This document shows positions 1 to 11,060 of a stretch of 64,000 bases of DNA, piece after piece. Numbering within the stretch: position 1 is the first letter of the stretch; every line of letters starts with the position of its first letter. The notes under the pieces are model-generated. The model was given only the letters and a program-made list of their open reading frames with translations, was not told the DNA's origin and did not search any database. A program made the translations under genes and the position numbers. This DNA is from Rebecca billardiae RCC1528. Lineage: Eukaryota > Haptophyta. The stretch is taken from the NCBI GenBank assembly GCA_965240325.2, contig OZ251223.1, forward strand, positions 3,038,001-3,102,000, written 5' to 3'.

Positions 1-1024
1 TCGCGCCCGCCGCGCCCGCCGCCGCGCCCGTCACGCCGTCCGAGTAGAAGCGCACGCGCGTGGGAGGCGCGGAGTGACCCGAGCGCGCGCGCAGCAGCCG
101 CGCGCCGCCCGACGGCTGGTCGAAGAGCCACATGCGCAGCGCGTTGTCCGCGCCGGAGGTGAGCAGGACGGGCTCGCCGTGCAGGAAGTGCGCGGCGCGC
201 ACGTCCGAGTCGTGCGCGAACTCGATCTGCGCCGCGAGCTTGCGCTCGTCCAGCTGCCACAGCGCGACGTGGCCGGTGTCGCTCGCAGACGCCAGGATGG
301 GCACGCCGTCCGTGCGGAAGGCGAGGGCGCACGCCGCGCCCGAGTGCATCTCGAACGAGGCGAGGGTCGCGTCCTCGCGCAGGTGGTGCAGCAGCACGCG
401 CCCCGACTCCAGACCCACCGCCACCACGTCCACCGCCGTCGCCTGCGCGAGCGCGCGCACGGCCGAGCCCCAGCCGACAAATCGGTACACGCGCCGCCCC
501 GAGCGCACGTTCCACAGCTCGAGCGCGCCCGAGCGGCCGCCGACGAGCAGCTTGTTGAGGTAGGTCGCCGGGTGCAGGATCGCCGTCGGGGCCATGTCGG
601 GCGACAGGGACACGCTCGCGGCAGGCGCGTCGAAGTCGGCGGCGGTGCCGACCACGTGCCACGCATTCAGCTGCCGCCCCGCGCACACCGACACGAGCAG
701 CTCACCGAGGCGGGTGAGGAGGCGCACCGGGTGCGCGTGCCCGCGCAGCACGCCAAGCTCGTCGACACGGTGCACGACGTGCACGTCCGCGCCGACCGCG
801 GCGAACGTGTAGTCGCCGTGCACCTCGAGCGCCGTGATGCGCCCTGGCAGCTGTGGGCCGACAAAGCGCACGCGCAGGTTGGCGCAATTATACACCTGGA
901 AGGCGCGCCCGACGCTCGTGGTGACGAAGGTCTCTGTTCCACGCCGCTGCACCACCGCGGGGGTGCTGTCGCTCACGAACCCCGCCGCGCGGTACGGCGT
1001 CAGAAGCGCGCCGCTCGCGGCCAT
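1..1024 (-). CDS. UTP21: WDR36/UTP21 small-subunit processome WD40 protein, N-terminal part
   Basis: The product is a nucleolar WD40 scaffold of the U3 small-subunit processome, needed for 18S rRNA maturation. The frame opens with an ATG at 1024 (minus strand) and stays open to the window edge, giving 341 residues; the C-terminal half and stop lie outside. The family signature is clear: PYRAAGFVSD near residue 10, then GTETFVTTSVGRAFQVYNC at about 29-47, VGPQLPGRI, and GDYTFAAVGADV. WD-type blades follow, for example GRSGALELWNVRSGRRV, and ASDTGHVALWQLDERK, then SGADNALRMWLFD. The segment around GHSAPPTRVRFYSDG matches the linker before the second propeller in this family. No intron is needed. 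It is divergent from the complex I gene at 1208, 183 bp away. Family assignment is strong; only the missing half is unseen. Confidence 0.88.
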   Translation of the reverse strand, partial: MAASGALLTPYRAAGFVSDSTPAVVQRRGTETFVTTSVGRAFQVYNCANLRVRFVGPQLPGRITALEVHGDYTFAAVGADVHVVHRVDELGVLRGHAHPVRLLTRLGELLVSVCAGRQLNAWHVVGTAADFDAPAASVSLSPDMAPTAILHPATYLNKLLVGGRSGALELWNVRSGRRVYRFVGWGSAVRALAQATAVDVVAVGLESGRVLLHHLREDATLASFEMHSGAACALAFRTDGVPILASASDTGHVALWQLDERKLAAQIEFAHDSDVRAAHFLHGEPVLLTSGADNALRMWLFDQPSGGARLLRARSGHSAPPTRVRFYSDGVTGAAAGAAGA

Positions 1025-1207
1025 GGCTTCACGCGGACCGTCCGCGATACGTGGGCGGTGGGAGGAGATCCGGTACAGTACAGGTGAGTCCGGGTCGCTG
1101 CTACCTGTATTATACCGAGTACCTCGGCCGACGAGCTGGAGTGCTTTCGCCTCGGCAAGGGCTGCCGAGCGACAAGGGCCCCACCACCGTCGTCAGGCGT
1201 CGGCGAC

Positions 1208-1675
1208 ATGCTCGCTCGGGCGCTGCTCGGCGCCCGCGCCGGCCCCGTGCGGCCACTGGTGCACGCGGCACGTGCCGCGTCGTCGACGCCACCCGCCTCC
1301 CTTCGCGAGGCGAAGAAGTACGAGCCGCCCCCGCTCGTCGACCTTTCAATCGAGGCTGATCCCAAGCTGACCGAGAAGGACATTCACGCGAACCCAAACA
1401 AGCTGCTTCCCGAGAGGCAGGAGTTGATCTGGGACGATGGCACCGCCCGTACAGAGTGGTACATCGACCGTGAGTGCTGGACCGTCACCAACGGCCAGGC
1501 CGCCAGCCGGCTTCTGGGCGCCATCTTCCTCGGCCTGGGCGGATTTGCCTACTTCATGAAGTACAACTACACGAATATTGGCTATGGCGCGGCGTGGGTG
1601 CCGCGTGAGATGCCGTTCGACAATGCTGCCATTGCTTACGGCCGGGCGTCGGCGAGTGACGACGACGACGAGTGA
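1208..1675 (+). CDS. NDUFB8 (ASHI)-like mitochondrial complex I accessory subunit
   Basis: The 155-residue protein is probably the NDUFB8/ASHI accessory subunit of the membrane arm of NADH:ubiquinone oxidoreductase, in the mitochondrial inner membrane. The first 25 residues are rich in Arg and Ala and look like a mitochondrial presequence. Family-like features are ELIWDDGTARTEWYIDR at about residues 72-88, a single hydrophobic segment LLGAIFLGLGGFAYF at about 102-116, and a PREMPFDNAAIAYG end resembling the usual P-R-x-Y-P-Y-D-N-L motif. The tail DDDDE is extra. It is one exon, with the first ATG after the divergent spacer taken as start. The match rests on short motifs remembered from plant and animal orthologues, so another small inner-membrane subunit is possible. 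Confidence 0.62.
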   Translation: MLARALLGARAGPVRPLVHAARAASSTPPASLREAKKYEPPPLVDLSIEADPKLTEKDIHANPNKLLPERQELIWDDGTARTEWYIDRECWTVTNGQAASRLLGAIFLGLGGFAYFMKYNYTNIGYGAAWVPREMPFDNAAIAYGRASASDDDDE

Positions 1676-2069
1676 GCAGCTTGGCCACCGCGGAGCCACG
1701 GCGTGACCGGTGATCTGGCGGACCGGCAGCGGCACGGTCCTGCCTCTGGGACGTCTGCGGCAACCGCTCTGCTGGGATCTCCCCGCTGCGCGACTGATGG
1801 TCGTATCCGCCTGCACAGTGCACCGTCATTCACAACTATCCAGCAGCGACAATGCCACTCGCACAGCGTCGCCCAGGACACTGTCAGCGGTCAGCAGTCC
1901 GCAGCACGTGCGCTGGCCGGCTGGCCAGCTGCCTGCCCTCTCCAATATTAGGCACAAAAGTAATGTTTTAACAAATAAAAGGGAGTTCGCGCAGCGTCCG
2001 GGCGCCGGACCCACCCTCCGACCTCCGCCCGCCGCGTTGACGCACGGGTGGGCGCACGGCGTGTTCGCC

Positions 2070-4624
2070 ATGCCACCACCCACGGCTCGCGGTGGCGAGG
2101 AGTCCCCGTCCGCCAGCCCGCCCGAGGTCGACCTTAGCGGGGTCTTGTTCAAACGCTCCTTCCTGCGCAACGAGTGGCAGCGCCGCTTCTTTGTCCTGCA
2201 GTCGGACGCGGATGGTTTCCGCATCGCGTACTGGCACGAGCAGCCGAAGGCGATGGATACCTCGTCGAGCCCGCCGCGCAAGCAGTTTACTCTACGCACA
2301 TCCGACTCGCCGGACCTTGCGCACCGCTGGGCGGTGATGTCCTCCTCACTGAGGCCCGCAGCGTTTGCGCTGCAGATGCCCAGGCAAACCATGCTGCTGT
2401 GCGCCGAGTCGGAGCTGGAGCGCACGCGCTGGGTGGACGGCCTGGGCAAGCTCATCAAGCAGGCCAGAACGTCGGCGGGGCGAGCGAACGGCACGCCCCC
2501 CAACCCCGCCACTCGCGCACTCCGGTACACGCCCACCACCGACACGCGATCCGACTCGCCGCCGAGCGATCGAGGCGAGGCGGACGCGGGCCACCGGCCG
2601 AGCCGGAGGTCGTGGCCCAACCTCCCGGAGCGCTGGTCTGCACCCGCGGAGCACGGCGTCGGGCGAGGCGTCTCGCCCGCGACGAGCGGGCGGCAGGCAT
2701 GCGGCTCGGCCGAGATGCGCCAGCAGGGCGCGAGTAAGCGCACCACGTCACGGCTGTGGGAGGTGAGCGCGCGCCCCTGCCACCGGCCGTGACGAGCGCG
2801 CATTTGCGCGCCGCGGGCTGGCCCGTTGCGCACCAGCGCGCTCACGAGCGCTGGCCCCGCTGGCACTGTACGCCCGCGCGCGCCCGCAGGAGCCCACGCG
2901 CGTGGCCGTCCCGCTCTCCGAGGTGGACGCGGAGGAGGACGAGGAGCCGCTCTCTGCGCAGACGCTCGAGTGCGCGCCGCAGCCGCGGCTGTACACGCAC
3001 CTGATCCGCAAGCTGCGGCCGGGGCAGGACCTGAGCAAGGTGCTCATCCCGTCGTGCTTCCTCGAGCGGCGCTCGCTCCTCGAGAAGTTCGCCGACGCGT
3101 GGCTGCACGTCGACCTGCTGCTCGAGGCGACGGCGCTGCTCGACCCGCTCGAGCGCTTCTTGCAGGTGCTGCGCTGGTACTGCTCGGGCTGGCAGAACCA
3201 CTACCCGCCCGGGCTGATCAAGAAGCCGTACAACCCGATCATCGGGGAGACCTTCTCGTGCTTCTGGAGCGTGCCCGGCGCCGGCGTGACGGAGTATTTC
3301 GCCGAGCAGGTGAGCCACCGCCCGCCCGTCTCTGCGATCTTTGTGAAGAACGCCACGTGCGGCGTCAAGTGCGGCGGCCAGGTGTTCACGCGCTCGCAGT
3401 TCCGCGGCAACTCGGCGCTGTCGATGATGGAGGGCTTCTTCTCCGTCGAGCTCGAGCACGCCGACGAGTCGTTCCACATGACGCTACCCACGTTCTCGGC
3501 GTGCGGGCTGCTGTACGGCTCGATGCGCATGGAGATTGTCGGCTCGACCGTGCTCACGTGCCCGCAGTCGGGCTTCTCGGCGAGCGTCGAGTGGCTGTCC
3601 AAGCCGTCGATGCGCGGCGAGGAGCACGCCAACCAGCTGCACGCGAGCGTGAGCGACGCGGACGGCCGCGGCGTGTGCGAGGTGAAGGGGCGGTGGGACG
3701 GGCAGCTGCACATCACCGACCGCGCGTCGGGCGAGAGCAGCCTCTTCCTCGACCTCGAGGGGCTGCACTGCTGGCCCAAGCGCGTGCTGCCCGTCGAGCA
3801 GCAGGGCCCGTTCGAGTCGCGCCGGCTGTGGCGGCACGTCACGCGGCTCGTCAACCAGCAGGCGGTCGACTGGGAGGGCGTGGACGTGGAGAAGGCGCGG
3901 CTGGAGGACTCGCAGCGGGAGCTGGCCATCCACAAGTTCCCCGGGCAGGGCGTGAACTGGGTGACCAAGAAGTTCCACCTCAAGGAGTGCGTGCACCCGA
4001 TCACGGGCAAGACGCAGCCGCTCTGGGTCTTTGACGACTCGCACGTGCAGGTGGGCGCGCGCCGTGCTGCGCCCGCGCGAGCGAGCTCGCGCCGGCCGTG
4101 TGCGCGCGCGCCCGGGGCCCCGCGTCGCGCCTCCACGCGCAGAGCGTGACGCGCGCGCGCGCGCACGCACGCGGCGCGTGCAGGCGCCCGCCGACCACCT
4201 GACGCTGCTGTACATGGCGCGCCGCTTCGCGTGGGACGGGATGGGCGAGTTCTATGGCTGGCGCGACACGGGCGCTGATCTCGTCTCGTCGCGCGCCTCG
4301 CTCGCGCGCCTCACGGGCGGTGATGACGTGCTCGACGAGCGCGACGAGCTCGACGACGCGCAGGGCGCCCTCACGCCGCGCCAGAGGTCTCACGGCTTCC
4401 CCTCGGCGCCGCCGCTGCGCGATGAGGCGTGCAGGTCGGGGGCGGCGGGCAGCTGCTCGTTCGGGTCGCTCGCCATCTTTGTGTGCGGCGTGCTGCTGGG
4501 GCTGCTGCTGCGCGGAGACACCGTCGTGCAAATACAGCTGGCGCCGAGGAGGGCAGAGACGTCGGGGCACGGCCCGGCCGCGATCAGCGGCTTGGCGACG
4601 TGGTTGAACTCTCCGCCGACATGA
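2070..4624 (+). CDS. Oxysterol-binding protein-related protein (PH + ORD + C-terminal membrane segment)
   Basis: This is a lipid-transfer protein of the OSBP/ORP family, which exchanges sterols or phosphoinositides at membrane contact sites. There are three exons: 2070-2762, 2890-4050 and 4184-4624. Both introns are phase 0 and start with GTGAGC or GTGGGC and end in CAG; the sum is 764 residues. A PH domain covers about residues 12-130 (GVLFKRSFLRNEWQRRFFVLQ to ERTRWVDGLGKLIKQ). A Ser/Pro-rich linker follows. The ORD carries the hallmark EQVSHRPPVSAIF at about residues 368-380, and NPIIGETFSCFW before it. Exon 3 adds an acidic linker and a hydrophobic run FGSLAIFVCGVLLGLLL close to the end, suggesting C-terminal membrane anchoring. 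No FFAT motif was obvious. The upstream frame is open back to 1710, so the start at 2070 is a choice based on the PH boundary. Confidence 0.88.
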
Positions 4625-4762
4625 GGGCCGGCGCAGCCCGTACAGTCACTACTCAGTGCCGCACCAGCCAGCACTGACCTCGTCACTACCTGTCACACTC
4701 GTCACGGACACCCTGGTCCGACCGTACTGTACTCTCCCGGCGGTGATGACGACAGAGTCAGA

Positions 4763-4789
4763 CTCTCTCTCTCTCTCTCTCTCTCTCTC
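4763..4789. repeat. (CT)n microsatellite
   Basis: An uninterrupted CT tract of about 13 units lies 140 bp downstream of the OSBP stop codon, probably in or just past its 3' UTR. Confidence 0.95.
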
Positions 4790-5139
4790 GAGTTGGTAGT
4801 CCCCTCTGCTCGGTGAGGTTGCTGCTGTCAGCGCCTCCGCCCTGCAGCGCCATACCGCAGCCGCGTCGTCGCTCGTCCGGCATCACATTCTCGTCCAGCA
4901 GCTCACGTGCTGCCGCGTCAGCTCCGCGGCGGCGGTTCACTGTTCACGGGCGCCCTCTCGACCACGGGCAGCTGCGCCTCCGCACTGCCCGCGCCTGCGT
5001 CGTTCGTTGGTAAAATCCCGACCTATATGTAACATGGTCGTTTCCCGCAATCATGATCATCGTGGACTGTCTCAAGACGCAGTTCACGCCACGACCATCC
5101 AGCTCTCGGTCGTGCTCGACGCTTCGAGCGAGCAGGGCA

Positions 5140-5154
5140 TGGCGGAGTGGTTAG

Positions 5155-5199
<45 letters not shown>
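5140..5199. repeat. tRNA A-box-like sequence followed by (AC)n(AG)n
   Basis: TGGCGGAGTGG at 5140-5150 fits the pol III A-box consensus and the D-arm of Ser/Leu-type tRNAs. It runs straight into (AC)8 at 5155-5170 and (AG)14 at 5171-5199. No B box or acceptor stem follows, so this is not a functional tRNA. A truncated tRNA-derived SINE with a microsatellite tail is one reading; chance is another. Confidence 0.4.
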
Positions 5200-5203
<4 letters not shown>

Positions 5204-5562
5204 GGCGTACACCTCCTGTGTGCCGAGCTCACAAGAGTGGTCGGAGGAGAGTGTAGCGTGCGGTGTCGTGGGCCCCCTGCCCGAGCTCGGCGCCTTGTGT
5301 CGGGACGCCCCCGTACCTTGGGCCGAGCCGCACTGATCGAATAAACAAGAATCGCCGAGCAAGTCCTGCAGGCGGTGCCCGGTGCCGACCGGATTGGCTG
5401 CCGAAAAGGGGTCCGACCAGGACTGCGCGCGCTGGGCGGGCTGGTTGATGATGCCAAGCGAGCCGGATCTTGGTGTCGCTCTTAGACACTCAGTTATTGT
5501 GCCAATCACGCCACATAGCCATTAGTATATCAGTAGAATATATGATGCGCTGACATCATCGC

Positions 5563-5569
<7 letters not shown>

Positions 5570-5653
<84 letters not shown>
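5570..5653. repeat. (GT)n microsatellite, about 42 units
   Basis: A perfect GT tract of about 84 bp, preceded by a short (AT)n run. It abuts the left boundary of dispersed repeat copy A. Confidence 0.97.
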
Positions 5654-6428
<775 letters not shown>

Positions 6429-6630
6429 AGTCGGATATTGAGCAGTAGTATAGTGATCCGATGACGACCGTGAGCACGGCTTATTGGTCTTGAGGAGTTG
6501 AGCTGCCAGGTGTCCGTATAAACAGTTGACAGTCCACTTATCTGTTATCAGAGTACTCTGTACTGATGATACTGACGATTCACTCATCAAGATTGTCATG
6601 AGTGACTGAATACTAAGTCCACTGACTGAT

Positions 6631-6720
6631 CAGACACAGCGTCATTGCGTCAGCTGCCGTCGTCGTCAGTGGCACGACGTCCACAGACACAGCGTCATTG
6701 CGTCAGCTGCCGTCGTCAGT
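6631..6720 (+). repeat. Direct repeat of about 37 bp, period 53
   Basis: The segment beginning CAGACACAGCGTCATTGCGT occurs at 6631 and again at 6684, each followed by CAGCTGCCGTCGTC and ending in CAGT. The copies are near-identical, indicating a recent local duplication. Confidence 0.9.
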
Positions 6721-6848
6721 ACTCAGAAAGCAGCCGTTGACAAGTGACAACCGGACGGTGACAGCCGGACAGCCACCAAAAATTGCGTCCGTGGTCGTCC
6801 TCACGTCCTGCGTGTAGCCTGTCCGGCCCCCCTCCGCTGGCTACGGGG

Positions 6849-8805
6849 GGCCTGCCGAAAGTCTGCTCTAGCGGGACCCCCGCGCACTGGGGCTGCACTG
6901 GGCGCGAGCTCGGCGGGGACGTGGCGAGCGGGTCGGTGCGCGCCGCGGGCTGGGTGCGCGATTTTACCAACGTATCGGTCGATCTGACCCTTCCCGTCGC
7001 GCCGCTCTTGCCCTCGCGGCCTCTCTTCCCCCCAACACGGGTGCGCGCAGCCGCTCGAACAGCCTGGCTGCAGGTCTTTCACAGACGGCGGGCCGCGTGC
7101 AACCTGCGCGGGTGAAGAGGGGTGGCTTGTTGCGTGGTTGCGTGGCTGACGCTCATATGTGGCCTTGCGAGCCTTTGTGTGCGAGGTTACTTGCCCACAT
7201 CCGCTCTCGCGTGTCATGCGCGCGTGTAACGTACACCATCGGATCTCCGCTGCGCTTGCGCTTGTCCATCTGCTGCCAGCTGGGCCAGCGTGGGGCCACT
7301 GCAGGCACTAAGACGGTGACGCCATATCGTTGACATGTTATGTCGCATGCTTGTGGCCTTCGTCTTTGCCATCTGCGTGCTTGATATTGAAGGCAGTGCT
7401 TCTGGCAGGTGCATTCCTGAAGTTGCCCGTCGAGTCACCCTCGGCTCCCGCGTCACTGTGTTACACAGACTCACAGCTCCGGTGCGAGAGGGGAATCATC
7501 AAGCATCGTCGCCCGCATGCTTGTGGCGTACAAGCACGCTCCGAGCGGGCAGGCTGCCGTCCCGTTCTCCGACGCAACGCGCCACAAGGTCATGTCGCTA
7601 GCGTGGCCGGGTTTAAAATTAAATCCACTGCGATGAATAAAATATTAATAAAAGAAACGAATATTGAGCAACCCCGCCCGCCGGCCAGGCCGACTACCTC
7701 CCCCACGGCTAGGGTGAGCGCCATCCCCGACCGCACCGGCGGCTGGCGAGAGCATCCACGCAGACTACTCTCACTAGCTTACTGCATCAACTCGGACCGT
7801 CACTCGTCAGCCGGGACCGACGGCGGCAACGGCGTGACGACCGACGACTGCAAGTCACAGCGGCATCTCAGTGATCAGCATCGGCGACGACTCCCTCATC
7901 CGCGGCTAACGCGCTCACATCCTCCGCCTCCAATCAGTACTTCGACAGACGAATCAGGAGAGCTGCGTCCTCATGCCTGGTGTGTCTTTAAATCCTAGAA
8001 TTGTCAGAGTACAGTAGCGCTGTAGTGCAGCAGCGGCAGCAGGAGAGTGCGCACACCGCGCCGGCGACGTGGACAAGCCGACGCTTGATCTAGTACGTTG
8101 CTGACTTCATCTGCCATCCGATGATCAGCCGTGCGGTGCCCCATCACCCAAGCTATCCTGGGCACTGGCCTCTCAGCCTGGCGCGATGCCCGTCGTCACA
8201 GGTTGACACGAATGGCGAGTCAGATGCCCATGTCGTTTTGGCTGCTGGACTCCGCTTCACAGTGCACACCTCCAGTGGACGGGAGGAACGTAACGCAGCG
8301 CGCGCACTTGCACTCGCCTGGATGCGAGCCCGTCAGAATGTCGACGATCTCGCGCGCGACGTGGATAGCCAGTGGCAGTGGCCTCGGCTGCTGCAAGGCG
8401 GGTCGCATACGGCATAGTGTTCGTTGCACGCGCGCATGACACGCGAGAGCAGATGTGGGCTAGTAACCTCGCACACAAAGGCTCGCAAGGCCACACACGG
8501 GCGTCAGCCGCGTAACCACGCAACAAGCCACCCCTCTTCACCCGCGCAGGTTGCACGCGGCCTGCCGTCTGTGAACGACCTGCAGCCAGGCTGTTCAAGC
8601 GTCTGCGCGCACCCGTGTTGGGGGGAAGAGAGGCCGCGAGGGCAAGAGCGGCGCGACGGGGAGGGTCAGGTCGACCGATACGTTGGTAAAATCGCGCACC
8701 CAGCCCACGGCGCGCGCCGACCCGCTCGCCACGTCCCCGCCGAGCTCGCGCCCGGAACGACCCCAGTGCGCGGGGGTCCCGCTAGAGCAGACTTTCGGCA
8801 GCCTC
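6849..8805. mobile_element. Foldback-like element: inverted arms of about 390 bp around a 1.18-kb centre
   Basis: The left arm (about 6849-7240) and right arm (about 8419-8805) are inverted copies with roughly 90 percent identity by eye. Matching landmarks include CCGAAAGTCTGCTCTAGCGG on the left against its reverse complement ending at 8797, the CCAACACGGGTGCGCGCAG block, GGTGAAGAGGGGTGGCTTGT, and TGGCCTTGCGAGCCTTTGTG. Outside the right arm sits a perfect small palindrome, CTCTACAC-AGCA-GTGTAGAG (8803-8822). The centre has no intact gene. The arms read as open frames on the antisense side of each other, but nothing in them resembles a known protein. A foldback or MITE-like DNA element, or an inverted duplication of unique sequence, would both fit. 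Confidence 0.7.
7740..7990 (+). pseudogene. Relic R2, copy A, inside the foldback centre
   Basis: This segment resembles the reverse complement of about 11525-11800. The best shared block is CGACAGACGAATCAGGAGAGCTGCG..., then TGTGTCTTTAA, with further matches around GACTGCAA, CAGCGGCATC and GATCAGCAT. Neither copy keeps a long clean frame. The origin is unknown. Confidence 0.5.
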
Positions 8806-8919
8806 TACACAGCAGTGTAGAGTCGGACAGCCTATCCTGCGTGCGGTTGTCGGAAAGTGATCAACGAGCCCGCCGCGATAACGTCAGGCCGTCATCGTCG
8901 TCGGTAAGGCACGTCGACG

Positions 8920-11060
8920 ATGCCATCGCGCCGCGTGCTAGTGCTCGCCCTGGCGGGGATCGGCGCCCTACTGTGCGGCGTTCTGTTCTTTCAGCGCGAC
9001 ACGGCGACCTCATCCTCGCTGCGGAGCGACGCATCGCCCGCGCCGATCGCCGCGGCGTACATGGGTGGCGGCTGGCGCGCCATGTTTGCGTGCGCGGGCT
9101 TGACTCGCGCACTCCAGCGCGCCGGGCTGTTCGGTCCGGAGCACGTCGACCAGCTGCAGGTGCTCTCCGGCAACTCGGGCGGCGCGTGGTTCCTAACCCA
9201 GCTCACGTACTCGGAGGCCTTTTACGAGAACGTAACGGGTACTGACCACACCATCCAGAAGTTGGTGCTGGATTGGATGGACAAGCAGCGCCCGCAGCTG
9301 CAGCCCCCGTCGGCAGAGGTCGTGGCGAATTTCACCACGTGGTTCGGCCCCGGCACCTTGGGAACGCTTCTGTTCGTGAACGTCTTCACCATGCTCGACG
9401 TCTTCCGCGCGCACCCCGCTCTGACATATCTCTTCTGCGCAACGATCACTGACAACACTGCGAACTGCGAGTTCCTGATCAGCGCGCTCGTGGGCGGGCT
9501 CTCGCTTGGCGCGGAGACGGAGGGAAGCTGGTGCGCGCGTCAGCCGTTCGCGCGCCCGCGCATGCAGCGCGCCCGAGAGTGCGCCATGTCGGCTGGCCCT
9601 GGCGAGCACGACTGTAGTGCACACGCGTGGATGAGAGGAAACACACCGCCGCGCCGAACACCCGCCCCGTCCCCCACCTCCTCTGCGTTTGGACCTGCAG
9701 GCACCTCGTGATCGAGCGCATGCTCAACACGGCAGACCCCACGCTCAAGGAGAAGACCGCGACGACGCGAGACCGGCACGCCAAGCTGCTCGGCCCCGAG
9801 CTGCGCGTGATGATCTCCAACATGACGTCGAGCTATGCCAACTACGGCGGGAACCTGGCGCCGACCCTCAGCTGGCGCCTCAACGAGGAGGGCCAGCCCT
9901 CGTCGATGGCGGCGGTGCCGGTCGTGTGGAGGATCCCCGGCACGGCGGACACGCCAAGCGGCTTCGCCTCGGAGCCAATCTCGATGCGCGAGGCCACCAT
10001 GTCCGCCACCAACTCCAGGCAGTCTGGCGGCTTCACGACTGCGCCGCTGCCGCCCGCCTGGCTCGGCGCGGACGCCCCGCCTGTGAGCGCGGTGGCCGCG
10101 CTCTCGTCGGCTGCGGCCGCGTTCCTCGGCTCCGCCAACTGGACGTTGAGCGAGTTTGGCCTGCTGGACTCGAGCGTCGAGAAGGCCGAGGGCGACGGCA
10201 CCACTGTCGACCTCGACGGTACCGGGCTCGACGACGCGGACAAGGACGCAGCCGCTGCGGCGGCGGAGATGTGCGTCGCGCTGCTCCAGGACGCGTCCAA
10301 CGGCCCCGGCGGCGAGGTCTCCACGAAGTGCCAGGAGGTGCTCGACGAGCAGTGCAAGCCGCTCATCCACTGGAAAGAGCTCCCTCAGTATGAGCTGCTC
10401 AGCAAGCTCGTCCTGTGCCCCCTCGGCATCGTCGCCTTCTGCGCCGCCGAAGACGCCGCCACCGCCGTCTTGACCAAGTTCCAGGACATGGCCCCTTGCG
10501 TGCAGCAGCCGAGGGCCGACCCGCTCAAGTTCGACGACCGACGGTGCGAGTTTCCGCAGGTGCGGATGGCGGACGGCGGCTTCACGGACAACTCGGCCGT
10601 CGCGACCGCGGTCGCTGGCATGCAGGAGCAGGCGGGCGGCGAGGTGCGCCCGCTGCGCGTGATTGCCGTCGCCAACGAGGCCTGCTCACCGCCCGATTGC
10701 ATCAAGGAGTCCATGCAGATGCTCTTCCGCGGCTCCAAGGATACCAACCCGGTCCAGCCGGCGCCGCAGCCCCTCGTATTCGACTACGAGTGGGCCGACG
10801 TTGCCTTCGAGCTCGCGCCCGGCACCAAATACGTGAACGTGGCGCAGGTCTCGACGGTGACACTCGAGAACCAGTGGTACGGCGTGCGGGCGGGCTTCCC
10901 AATCGAGGCGCTCCTTCTCTCCGTTGACTCGCCCGTGTCGACGATGGTGGGGATCTCGACGGACCCGGCGGTGATCGCTCTGATGGCGGTTGCGTCGGAG
11001 GAGGCGAGCTCGCCCGGCGTGGTCGGGTACATCCAGGCATGGCTCCGGAGCACTGCGTGA
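8920..11060 (+). CDS. Membrane-anchored patatin/cytosolic-PLA2-like lipase
   Basis: The predicted 656-residue protein is a serine lipase of the patatin/cPLA2 fold, likely to release fatty acids from membrane lipids. Exons are 8920-9530 and 9701-11060. The 170-bp intron splits a Trp codon (TG then G), begins GTGCGC and ends CAG. An N-terminal signal anchor spans about residues 5-24 (VLVLALAGIGALLCGVLFF). The oxyanion-type loop GGGWRA is at 49-54, the nucleophile elbow SGNSGG has Ser86, and the catalytic aspartate is in DGGFTDNSA, Asp495. The Gly-x-Ser-Gly-Gly elbow differs from the usual GxSxG but is typical of cPLA2-like members. The middle third has a low-complexity acidic segment. Substrate and location (lumenal side if the anchor is type II) are inferences. 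Confidence 0.82.

Noticed and set aside
74-1087. Plus-strand open frame of 337 codons opposite the UTP21 gene
   Set aside because: It is the antisense shadow of a strongly conserved WD40 frame; its composition is Arg/His-rich and it has no motif.
7330-7998. 222-codon frame in the foldback centre
   Set aside because: No motif, mixed codon use, and it overlaps relic R2 in a frame not shared with the other copy.
8424-9245. 273-codon plus-strand frame running from the foldback arm into the lipase start
   Set aside because: Its first half is the foldback arm, its second half is out of frame with the lipase; the inverted arm gives a matching frame only because the DNA is duplicated.
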